This document shows, piece after piece, positions 1-7,492 of a stretch of DNA of 13,854 nt. The notes below the pieces were generated by a model. The model did not search any database and was not told where the DNA came from. It saw nothing but the letters and a program-made list of their open reading frames with translations. The stretch is from Rhodococcus sp. IITR03 (lineage in GTDB: Bacteria > Actinomycetota > Actinomycetes > Mycobacteriales > Mycobacteriaceae): contig LATQ01000001.1 in assembly GCA_001017865.1 (NCBI GenBank), positions 2,690,187 through 2,704,040 of the forward strand, in the 5' to 3' direction. The translations under genes were made by a program, and so were the position numbers. Every line of letters starts with the position of its first letter. The stretch's first letter is position 1.

Positions 1-490
1 CACGCGTTCACCGAAGGCCGCGTCGGGGAGGATGGCGCGCTGGGTCGCCCGTATCGGCCACGCGAGCAGAACTTTCGCGCCGGAGCCGGCCGTCATCGGA
101 AGGCGTGCGCCGACGAGGACGGTATCGCGCAGACCGGTCGGCGGTTCGAGAGCCGCGACGCAGACCCGCTGGGTGCCCTCGCGGCGGTACAACTGCACGC
201 TCTCGCCGGTGATCTCGCGCAGGCGGGGGAGGACGAGCGAGGCGGCCTCGACGAGCGTGTCGCCTGCGCCCGCGGACAATTCGGCCAATCCGGGGCCGGG
301 GCGCCAACTGTCCGTCGCTGTCGCGCATGAGGAGACGGTGGACCTCGAGGCCCACGGCGAGACGGTGCGCCGTGGCACGGGGCAGGCCGGTCCGCGCGCA
401 CAACTCGTTGAGGTTGCACGGCTGTTCGGCAACCGTATGGAGGACTGTCATCGCTTTGTCCAGCACTCCGATCCCGCTATGCTGTCTCAT
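1..490 (-). CDS. ltbR: IclR-family regulator of leucine biosynthesis (LtbR/NdgR-like), 5' part, cut by window edge
   Basis: Predicted DNA-binding repressor of the divergent leuCD genes. The start is ATG at 490-488, preceded by GGAGG 9 bases upstream. A more upstream in-frame start at 532 is disfavoured because it lies inside the operator-like region and has no such site. Visible residues number about 163. Residues 1-60 carry the winged helix-turn-helix (MRQHSGIGVLDKA, then NELCARTGLPRATAHRLA). After a frame change, the start of the effector domain follows (LPRLREITGESVQLYRREGT, then GARLPMTAGSGAKVLLAW). One extra A at 306-307 breaks the frame between the two domains; without it the join reads DGQWRPGPGLAEL, as in the family. 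The position next to leuC matches Rv2989 of M. tuberculosis and LtbR/NdgR of other actinobacteria. The 3' end lies outside the window. The ligand is not deducible here. Confidence 0.88.
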
Positions 491-505
491 AGGTCGATAC
501 CTCCG

Positions 506-539
506 TCTCGCATAATGGGAAGCATATCGCATACCGAGA
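506..539. promoter_or_regulatory. Candidate LtbR/NdgR operator between iclR and leuC
   Basis: The 125-base divergent gap holds an unusually AT-rich patch in otherwise GC-rich DNA. It contains the direct repeat TCGCATA at 508-514 and 527-533 (19-base period), enclosed by the inverted pair TCTCG (506-510) and CGAGA (535-539). The core CATAATGGGA (511-520) resembles, from memory, the ATAGTGGGA-type motif reported for LtbR of Corynebacterium. Possible -10 elements on both strands (CATAAT on plus at 511-516; TATGCT on minus at 526-521) fall inside it, so a bound regulator could block both genes. This is inferred from sequence alone. Confidence 0.5.
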
Positions 540-615
540 ACGGTGGGGACGACGCCATACGCGGCCGGACAGCCCCCGGGATCCCGCGTTCGTCACGTAC
601 GACAAGGTGGAGAAG

Positions 616-2030
616 ATGGCTGGAAAGACTCTGGCGGAAAAGGTGTGGGACCAGCACGTGGTCGTGCGCGGTGAAGGAGAGGGATCGGCGCGACAGCCGG
701 ACCTGATCTACATCGACCTGCATCTCGTACACGAGGTGACCAGCCCGCAGGCCTTCGACGGTCTGCGGCTGGCCGGACGCCCGCTGCGGCGTCCCGATCT
801 CACGATCGCCACCGAGGACCACAACGTCCCCACGGTGGACATCGACAAGCCGATCGCCGACCCGATCTCGCGCACGCAGGTCGAGACCCTGCGTCGCAAC
901 TGCGAGGAGTTCGGTGTCCGTCTGCACCCCATGGGCGACCTCGATCAGGCATCGTCACGTGGTCGGCCCGCAGCTCGGTCTCACGCAGCCCGGCATGACG
1001 GTGGTGTGCGGCGACAGCCACACCTCCACCCACGGCGCCTTCGGCGCACTGGCGATGGGTATCGGCACCAGTGAGGTCGAACACGTCATGGCGACACAGA
1101 CGTTGTCGCTGCGTCCGTTCAAGACGATGGCCATCAACGTCGACGGCACCCTCGCGCCGGGAGTGACGAGCAAGGACCTCATCCTCGCGATCATCGCGAA
1201 GATCGGCACCGGCGGCGGACAGGGCTACGTCCTCGAGTACCGCGGCGAGGCGATCCGCGCCCTGTCGATGGAAGCGCGGATGACCATCTGCAACATGTCG
1301 ATCGAGGCGGGGGCCCGAGCCGGCATGATCGCCCCCGACGAGACCACCTACGAGTTCATCAAGGGTCGCCCGCACGCCCCGAAGGGCGCCGACTGGGACG
1401 CCGCCGTCGAGGCGTGGGAGCAGCTGAAGACCGACGACGACGCGGTTTTCGACGCCGAGGTCCACATCGACGGCAGCGCTCTGACGCCCTTCGTCACGTG
1501 GGGCACCAACCCGGGCCAGGCGCTCCGCTCGGGTCCAGCGTTCCGGTACCCGCGGAGATCGCCGACGAAACCGAGCGGTCTGCAGCGGAGAAGGCGTTGC
1601 GCTACATGGATCTCGAACCGGGCATGCCGCTGCGCGATGTGAAGATCGACACCGTCTTCGTCGGCTCGTGCACCAACGGCCGCATCGAGGATCTGCGCGC
1701 CGTGGCGGATGTCCTGCAGGGCCGGAAGGTCGCCGACGGCGTCCGGATGCTCGTCGTGCCGGGTCGATGCGGGTGCGCGCACAGGCGGAGGAGGAGGGTC
1801 TCGGCGAGATCTTCACCGCCGCAGGCGCCGAGTGGCGGCAGGCCGGGTGCTCGATGTGCTTGGGCATGAACCCCGACCAGTTGGCGCCGGGCGAACGCTC
1901 CGCGTCGACCTCGAACCGGAATTTCGAAGGACGGCAGGGCAAGGGCGGACGGACGCATCTCGTCTCGCCGGCCGTGGCCGCCGCAACCGCGGTGCGGGGA
2001 ACGCTTTCCGCACCGGCGGATCTGGACTAG
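616..2030 (+). CDS. leuC: 3-isopropylmalate dehydratase large subunit (frame broken by four single-base losses)
   Basis: With LeuD it isomerises 2-isopropylmalate to 3-isopropylmalate, the second step of leucine synthesis, using a [4Fe-4S] cluster. I chose ATG 616 because AAGGTGGAG lies just upstream; GTG 607 is inside that ribosome site. Family blocks run in order across three frames: [78 protein letters not shown] and [12 protein letters not shown]. Cluster cysteines are about C353, C413 and C416. Losses are at about 948 and 955 (CAGGGC to CAGGC; GTCCAC to GTCAC), 1519 (CAGGGC to CAGGC) and 1761-1763 (a G run shortened). Adding four bases gives 473 codons, the length of the M. tuberculosis protein. 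No catalytic block is missing, so sequencing error is far likelier than a pseudogene. leuD follows after 28 bases. Confidence 0.96.
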
Positions 2031-2058
2031 ACCACAGGACCGACGAGGAGAATTTTCG

Positions 2059-2654
2059 ATGGAAGCCTTCACCACTCACAAGGGCATCGGCGTCCCGCTG
2101 CGCCGCTCCAATGTCGACACGGATCAGATCATCCCGGCCGTGTACCTGAAGCGCGTCACCCGTACGGGATTCGAGGACGGTCTGTTCGCCGCATGGCGCA
2201 ACGACCCGTCCTTCGTCCTCAACACCCCGCCCTTCGACCGCGGCAGCGTTCTCGTCGCCGGACCGGATTTCGGCACCGGCTCCTCGCGTGAGCACGCCGT
2301 GTGGGCGTTGTCGGATTACGGATTCCGGGTCGTGATCTCGTCCCGCTTCGCCGACATCTTCCGCGGCAACGCCGGAAAGGCCGGTCTGCTCGCCGCTCAG
2401 GTCTCGCAGGACGACGTCGAACTGCTGTGGAAGCTCATCGAGCAGCAGCCCGGACTCGAACTGGAAGTGGATCTCGAGAACCGGACGGTGACCGCCGGAA
2501 CACAGTGGTGCCGTTCACCATTGACGACTACACGCGGTGGCGTCTGCTGGAGGGTCTCGACGACATCGGATTGACATTGCGCCAGGTAGACGCGATTTCC
2601 GAGTACGAAAAGTCAAGGCCGTCATGGAAACCGAGTACCCTTCCGGCGCCCTGA
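2059..2654 (+). CDS. leuD: 3-isopropylmalate dehydratase small subunit (one-base frameshift)
   Basis: This is the small (swivel-domain) subunit that pairs with LeuC to form cytoplasmic isopropylmalate isomerase. ATG 2059 follows GAGGAG (2045-2050). Diagnostic blocks are [13 protein letters not shown] near residue 15, [17 protein letters not shown] near 68-84, and [17 protein letters not shown] near 95-111. The first 148 or so codons read in one frame. At about 2505 a G is missing (ACACAGGTGGTG to ACACAGTGGTG), and the C-terminal part, [19 protein letters not shown] through KPSTLPAP, continues in the next frame to TGA 2652-2654. Restoring the base gives 198 residues, the usual actinobacterial length. 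It is co-transcribed with leuC and followed by a strong hairpin 23 bases after the stop. Confidence 0.96.
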
Positions 2655-2676
2655 AAACACCCCCCGAACGCGCCTT

Positions 2677-2725
2677 CTCCGGGCCCGGTCCGACGCTCCC
2701 GTCGGGCCGGGCCCGGAGGTTATTT
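2677..2725 (+). terminator. Intrinsic-type terminator after leuCD
   Basis: Arms 2677-2695 and 2700-2718 pair over 19 positions, with one T-G wobble and a four-base CTCC loop. The outer 12 bp are CTCCGGGCCCGG against CCGGGCCCGGAG. A short T-rich stretch (GTTATTT) follows. It sits 23 bases after the leuD stop and just before the hupB promoter region, so it should insulate hupB from leuCD read-through. Confidence 0.8.
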
Positions 2726-2753
2726 GCATGAGAATCCGCGTGGCACATAGACT
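2724..2753 (+). promoter_or_regulatory. hupB: Candidate hupB promoter
   Basis: TTGCAT (2724-2729) and TAGACT (2748-2753) are spaced by 18 bases. The second fits the actinobacterial TANNNT -10 pattern; the first is a partial match to TTGACA. It begins right after the leuD terminator hairpin and would give a 5' leader of roughly 65 bases before ATG 2826. No start-site data are available, so this is a pattern match only. Confidence 0.4.
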
Positions 2754-2825
2754 CTTGCCCGTTTGCGGGTCTACCGTGGACTGGAGTCGGTCTGACGGTG
2801 GACCGTGTATGTGCGGAGGAAATCA

Positions 2826-3302
2826 ATGAACAAGGCAGAACTGATCGACGTTCTGACCGAGAAACTCGGTTCGGACAGGCGCACCGCCACCGCGGCCGTC
2901 GAGCACATCGTGGACGCGATCGTTCGCGCCGTGCACGACGGTAAGAGCGTCACCATCACCGGATTCGGTGTCTTCGAGAAGCGTCGCCGGGCCGCTCGTG
3001 TCGCGCGGAACCCGCGCACGGGTGAGACGGTCAAGGTCAAGCCGACCTCGGTGCCGGCCTTCCGTCCCGGCCAGTCCTTCAAGAACATCATCGCGGGCAC
3101 CCAGAAGCTTCCGGCTTCGGGTCCGGCCGTGAAGCGCGGTGCGGCCGCAGCGGCCAAGAAGACCGCGGCAGCGAAGAAGGCGGCCAAGAAGACTGCGGCC
3201 AAGAAGACCACCGCCACCAAGTCGACCGCGGCGAAGAAGACCACCGCGGCCAAGAAGAGCCCGGCCAAGAAGACCACGGCCCGCAAGAGCACCAAGAAGT
3301 AA
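2826..3302 (+). CDS. hupB: HU-type nucleoid protein with lysine/alanine-rich tail
   Basis: This is a nucleoid-associated DNA-binding protein of the mycobacterial HupB/HLP type. ATG 2826 is preceded by GGAGGA (2815-2820). It is intact, 158 residues. Residues 1-90 form the HU fold ([17 protein letters not shown]; the signature [21 protein letters not shown] near 44-64; [13 protein letters not shown]). A linker ([15 protein letters not shown]) leads to about 50 residues of [10 protein letters not shown]-like repeats with almost no other residue types, resembling a histone H1 tail. The tail is shorter than in M. tuberculosis HupB (214 residues from memory). It is one of only two genes here without a lesion. 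It has its own promoter region and converges on mutT1. Confidence 0.97.
   Translation: MNKAELIDVLTEKLGSDRRTATAAVEHIVDAIVRAVHDGKSVTITGFGVFEKRRRAARVARNPRTGETVKVKPTSVPAFRPGQSFKNIIAGTQKLPASGPAVKRGAAAAAKKTAAAKKAAKKTAAKKTTATKSTAAKKTTAAKKSPAKKTTARKSTKK
3136..3299 (+). repeat. hupB: Degenerate AAG/GCC-rich repeats encoding the HupB tail
   Basis: The tail-coding part is made of imperfect short repeats around GCCAAGAAG and GCGAAGAAG, translating to overlapping AKK, AAKKT and KTTA units. The coding strand is strongly A/G biased on codon positions compared with its neighbours. Such stretches vary in copy number between strains and are prone to assembly collapse, so tail length is the least reliable part of the gene. 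Confidence 0.75.
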
Positions 3303-3315
3303 CACCCACCCGCGA

Positions 3316-3341
3316 TGCGGCTCGCACATGTGCGAGCCGCA
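3316..3341 (+). terminator. Perfect 26-base palindrome after hupB (probable terminator)
   Basis: Positions 3316-3328 and 3329-3341 are exact reverse complements (centre GCACATGTGC), starting 14 bases after the hupB stop. RNA would fold into a very stable stem. No U-run follows, as is common for actinobacterial hairpin terminators. Because it is symmetric it could act on both converging transcripts. A protein-binding palindrome is the alternative reading. Confidence 0.6.
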
Positions 3342-3349
3342 CAGGTGAG

Positions 3350-3385
3350 ACGACGGCGCACCGGACATCCGGTGGCCGCCGTCGT
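3350..3385 (-). terminator. Second hairpin in the hupB/mutT1 convergent gap
   Basis: ACGACGGCG (3350-3358) plus CACCGG (3359-3364) pair with CCGGTG (3369-3374) and CGCCGTCGT (3377-3385), leaving a four-base loop and a two-base bulge (3375-3376). It lies 11 bases past the mutT1 stop on the minus strand, so it is the likely end signal of the cofC-ppk1-mutT1 operon. It lacks a clear U-run. Confidence 0.55.
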
Positions 3386-3395
3386 GTGTACTCGG

Positions 3396-4351
3396 TCAGA
3401 TGCTCTCGTCGTCCGCCGGCGGTCGGCCCGTGGGAAGAGGGCTGTCGATGTGGTCGGCCGCGACGAGACGATCGCCGCGCAGTGACAACACCCACATGCT
3501 CGCCTTGCGGTTCCGTGCCGGAGGCAGCACGAGACCGTCGCGCTCGGCCCACCACTCCAGCAGCGGCGGGATCACTTTGCCCTGACTGGAGATGACGGGA
3601 GTGCCGGGACCGGACGCGATCTCCAGCGCCCGCTTGCGGCCGCGGTCCGGATCGGCGCGGTACTCCTCCTCCGACAGGGCCGGCTCGATGGCGATCTCGA
3701 ACCCGTTCCGGGAGGCGAAGGGTTCGACCGTCGCGATGCACCGCGTGCGGTCGGCGGACACCACGCTGTCGCCGCCGAACGCCGTCAACTGCGGAACGAG
3801 AGCCTCGGCCTGTGCCCGTCCGGACGCATCGAGGGCCGGTAACGGTCGTCGCCCTTGTACTTCTTGCGACTACCCGCCTTGGCGTGCCGCACGATCAGCG
3901 CCGTGGTCGTGTCCAGCGGCACCCGGCGGAACCGGCGCAGGATACTGCGGTCCATCGGATAGGACAACAGATCGAATGCCTCTTCGGGGGACACCCAACG
4001 CAATTCGTCCACCTCGGCGTTGGGCGCGAACTGCCCGTCGAGGCACCGCGCGGCCCAGTAGTCCACCCGTTTGAGTTTGCGGTGCCCCGGCACGGGGTAG
4101 ACGACCTTCCCGAGACTACTGCCGAGTGCGGCGCGGAATCCGGTCTCCTCCTCGATCTCCCGCACCGCGGCGACCACGGCCGTCTCACCCGCGTCGAGCT
4201 TGCCCTTCGGGAAGGACCAGTCGTCGTAGCGTGGGCGATGCACGAGCGCGACCTGTGCATCGCCCGGAGCGTTCTCGTCGACAGGACGCCACAGGACGGC
4301 GCCCGCCGCGAAGATGTTGGCCTTCACGGGCTTGTCGCGTGATTCGGTCAA
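3396..4351 (-). CDS. mutT1: Nudix hydrolase fused to a histidine-phosphatase domain, MutT1 type (one-base frameshift)
   Basis: Mycobacterial MutT1 hydrolyses 8-oxo-(d)GTP and dinucleoside polyphosphates; the same two-domain layout is seen here. I chose TTG 4351-4349 because GGTGGAGGGA (4362-4353) sits just before it, and it gives 318 residues against 317 in M. tuberculosis. GTG 4375 would add 8 residues and overlap ppk1. From the TTG, the Nudix box is at residues 50-72 (G, KLDAG, E, TAVVAAV, REIEEETGF). The phosphatase domain begins with LIVRHAKAG (RHA at 155-157), and its C-terminal half has SADRTRC, SSQGKVIPPLLEWW and DHIDSPLP. One base is missing from the G run at 3833-3835, so the phosphatase half lies in another frame; restoring it reads RPLDASGRAQAEALVPQL. 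It is the last gene of the operon. Confidence 0.93.
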
Positions 4352-4352
4352 C

Positions 4353-4362
4353 GTTCCCTCCA
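4353..4362 (-). promoter_or_regulatory. mutT1: Ribosome binding site supporting the TTG start of mutT1
   Basis: On the minus strand GGTGGAGGGA lies a few bases before TTG 4351, and 3 bases past the ppk1 stop (4365-4367). It is the strongest Shine-Dalgarno match near the gene, and it would lie inside the coding region if GTG 4375 were used. Confidence 0.55.
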
Positions 4363-4364
4363 CC

Positions 4365-6558
4365 TCAGGACGCACGGCTACGCATGAGTTCGACCTGGTG
4401 GTCGCGGGCAGCGGTTCCCGGCTCGGGGGACGCCGTCCAGGTGCCGTCGCCCTCGAGAATCCAGCAGCGGGTGACCGGGTCGAGCGCGGAATCGAAGATG
4501 CCGTCCAACTGCGCTGCGAGCCGGGTGTTCTTCACCTGCACCATCACCTCGACGCGACGGTCGAGGTTCCGGTGCATCATGTCGGCGCTGCCGATCCAGT
4601 ACTCGTCGCTGCCCCGGAAATGGAACAACCGCGAATGTTCGAGGAACCGCCCCAGAATCGAGCGCACCGTGATGTTCTCGCTCAGGCCGGGCACGCCCGG
4701 CTTGAGGGCACAGATCCCGCGCACGACCACCTCGGTCCGTACCCCCGCCCGCGACGCACGGTAGAGCGCGTCGATCACCTGCTCGTCGACGAGAGCGTTG
4801 GCCTTGAGCCGGATCCCACTGGGGCGACCGGCTGCGTGGTGCTCGATCTCACGCTCGACGCGTTCGATGATGCCCTTGCGGACTCCGTGCGGTGCGACGA
4901 GCAGATTGCGGTACTGCGCCTTCCGGGAGTATCCGGTGAGGGTGTTGAACAGGTCGGTGAGGTCGGCGCGATCTCGGGTGACGACGTGAGCAGGCCGACG
5001 TCCTCGTAGAGACGGGCGGTCTTCGGGTTGTAGTTGCCGGTGCCGATGTGGCAGTAACGGCGGATCATCGAACCCTCGCGCCGCACGACCAGACAGGTCT
5101 TGCAGTGCGTCTTGAGACCCACGAGTCCGTATACGACGTGGACACCGGCCTGTTCGAGCTTGCGCGCCCACTTGATGTTGGCCTGCTCGTCGAAGCGTGC
5201 TTGATCTCCACGAGCGCGACGACCTGCTTGCCCGCCTCGGCGGCGGCGACCAGGGCGTTGACGATGGGGGAGTCACCCGACGTCCGGTACAGGGTCTGCT
5301 TGATCGCGAGGACCTGGCTGTCGGCGGCGGCCTGCTCGATGAACCGTTGCACGCTCGTGGAGAACGAGTCGTACGGATGGTGGACGAGGATGTCGCCCTC
5401 GCGCAGGGTGGAGAACACGCTCTTCGGTGTCTCACGCTCGCCGAAGGCGGGATGGGTCGCCGGCACGAAGGGGGCGTCCTTCAGATCCGGCCGGTCGACG
5501 GCGTGCACCTGCCACAGCGACGACAGATCGAGCAGACCGGGCAACTGGACGACGTCCACCCGATCGACGTCGAGTTCGCGCAACAGGAGGTCGAGCATGT
5601 GCTCGGTCATGTCGTCCGACACCTCGAGCCGCACGGGAGATCCGAAGCGCCGCCGGGCGAGTTCGCGTTCGAGGGCCTGGAGTAGATCCTCGTCGCGGTC
5701 CTCCTCGACCTCGAAGTCGGCGTTGCGGGTGACGCGGAATGCGTGGTGCTCGACGATCTCCATGCCCGGGAACAACACGTCGAGATGGGCGGCGATCAGC
5801 TCCTCGAGCGGGAGGAAGGCCGGCAGTCCGTGCGACGAACCCGCACGATCGACCCGGACGAACCGTTCGACGTTGTCGGGCACTTTCACGCGCGCGAAGT
5901 GTTCACCGGACGACTGCGAATCCTTGACCGTGACAGCGAGGTTGAGGGACAGGCCGCTGATGTAGGGGAAAGGGTGGGCGGGATCGACGGCGAGCGGCGT
6001 CAGGACCGGGAAGACCTGGTCGGCGAAATACTGTGTCAATCGTCGGCGTTCGTCCTCCGTCAGATCCGCCCATCGGATGATCGAGATGCCTTCGGCCGCC
6101 AGGGCGGGCATGACCGAGTCGAGGAAGACCTGCGCGTGGCGACCGGCGAGTTCGCGCGTGCTCGACGCGATGAGCGCGAGCTGGGCGCGCGGGGTCAGTC
6201 CGTCCGCGGACCGGACCGACAACCCCGTCTCGGCGCGACGTTTCAGCCCGGCGACCCGCACCATGTAGAACTCGTCGAGATTCGACGCGAAGATCGCGAG
6301 GAACTTGGCGCGTTCGAGCAACGGCTGCGAGGTGTCCTCCGCGAGCGCGAGAACGCGGGCGTTGAAATCGAGCCAGCTCTGTTCGCGGTTGAGATAGCGG
6401 TCGACGGGAAGGGTGTTGTCGTGATCGGTCCTCGACTGCAGTCCCGTCGCGGCCGGAGGGGCGCTGGTGGCGGTCGCCACGCGACCGGCAGGTCGTGCGG
6501 CACCGGACGGTGCCGCGTGCTCGGAACTCGTGGGATCGGGGGAATCGCCGTTGGTCAC
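4365..6558 (-). CDS. ppk1: Polyphosphate kinase 1 (two one-base frameshifts)
   Basis: This enzyme makes inorganic polyphosphate from ATP through a phosphohistidine intermediate. GTG 6558 overlaps the cofC stop as GTGA. After a low-complexity N-terminus, the family blocks appear: [102 protein letters not shown], and [12 protein letters not shown] near the end. The catalytic histidines fall at about H485 (THCK) and H504 (CHIG), the same 19-residue spacing as H491/H510 in M. tuberculosis PPK1. Bases are missing at about 5200 (AAGGCACGC to AAGCACGC, minus strand) and 4969 (ATCGGCGCC to ATCGCGCC). Restoring both gives 731 residues, near the M. tuberculosis length of 742. No domain is lost. Confidence 0.96.
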
Positions 6559-7254
6559 CAGTTCATTGTTGCAGAGCGACGGCTCCCTGCAGCGCTGTCG
6601 CACCGATGGCGCAGCGGGAACTCGACCGTGTCGAGCACGGCCGCGGTGGCCCGTCCGACGCCGAGTCGCAGTGCGGCGGCGAGATCGTCCGGTGTGTCCA
6701 CATCGAGTCGCAGTCCGGGGAGGGCGTCCGGTACCGGATACGCACCGGCATCGATGTGGCGACCGGCCGATCCCGGACCGAACGACAGTGGCGGCAGCGT
6801 GCCGCTCACGCAGTGCAGCAACGCCGTCGTACCGCTCGCCGTGTGGTCGACGACCACGGCCGTTCCGGTCCGCCGCGCAGTCTCGCGTGCGAGCGCGAAT
6901 TCCTCGGCCCGCAGGACGGAAGGTCGGCCTGCAGCGCCACGAGTTCGGCGCCGGGGTGCTGCTCCCGCGCCGGCGGGCCGCTGCGAGCAGTGCGGAGTTC
7001 AGTGGGTCCGGGGAGTCGGGACGCACCGGGTCGGGAAGGACGTCCGCGCCGCAGTCCAGTGCGGCGGCCGCGACCCGCTCGTCGGCGGTGACGACGATGA
7101 CCGTCACGTCTCCGGCGGACAGGGCCGCCGTGACGGTGTCCTGCAGCATCGCGAGCACCAGTGATTCCCGTGCCGCCGGGTCGAGGACGTGCGAGAGCCG
7201 CGACTTCGCCAGGCCGAGGGCCTTGACGGGAACGAGCACGTGCGTCGCGGGCAT
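6555..7254 (-). CDS. cofC: F420 biosynthesis phosphoenolpyruvate/2-phospholactate guanylyltransferase (two one-base frameshifts)
   Basis: CofC/FbiD activates phosphoenolpyruvate (mycobacteria) or 2-phospholactate with GTP for F420 assembly by FbiA. The start is ATG 7254. The N-terminus has the nucleotidyltransferase block [19 protein letters not shown]. Next come [21 protein letters not shown], then, across frames, [34 protein letters not shown] and [14 protein letters not shown]. All match Rv2983. A base is missing at about 6967-6977 (before [10 protein letters not shown]) and another at 6914-6915 (CCGTCCCTG to CCGTCCTG, minus strand). Restored length is 233 residues, slightly longer than the 214 of Rv2983, with an extra C-terminal tail ending SATMNW. 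Its TGA overlaps the ppk1 GTG, so translation is probably coupled. Which substrate is used cannot be read from the sequence. Confidence 0.92.
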
Positions 7255-7492
7255 TGCCCGATTGTGCCATCAGTGATCGACGACACGATCGTGCGAGGTG
7301 ACGAACCGCACGACCACCGCTGCGACCGGCGTCGTGCGGTCCGTCCTCCGACCCGGCGCGGCGTCGGTGGCGCCTGCGCGATACTGGGTGCGACCGTGGG
7401 TGGTGACCGCCCGGACCGAACCGGTCGCGACCGCCCGCTCCGGGCCGATCGCGACCGGCGGGTGCCGGGCATCGGACGAGAGTGAGGATCGC
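7255..7492. promoter_or_regulatory. Divergent cofC/gpsA intergenic region with repeated TCGCGA palindromes
   Basis: This 238-base gap carries no credible gene. It must hold the promoters of both flanking operons. On the minus strand CACAAT (7266-7261) lies 6 bases before the cofC ATG, hinting at a leaderless transcript; on plus, GATACT (7380-7385) is a weak -10 candidate for gpsA. Two near-identical palindromic units, CCGGTCGCGACCG (7421-7433) and CCGATCGCGACCG (7445-7457), lie 24 bases apart. GCGACCG also occurs at 7322-7328 and 7390-7396. A regulator site is possible but unproven. Confidence 0.35.

Noticed and set aside
800..1942. Minus-strand open frame opposite leuC
   Set aside because: The plus strand has all LeuC motifs, and the opposite frame is Arg/Ala-rich with no domain.
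5065..7254. Apparent single protein joining CofC to PPK1
   Set aside because: It arises only because two base losses in cofC bring its frame into the ppk1 frame. The middle section is nonsense, and the repaired genes have a normal GTGA junction.
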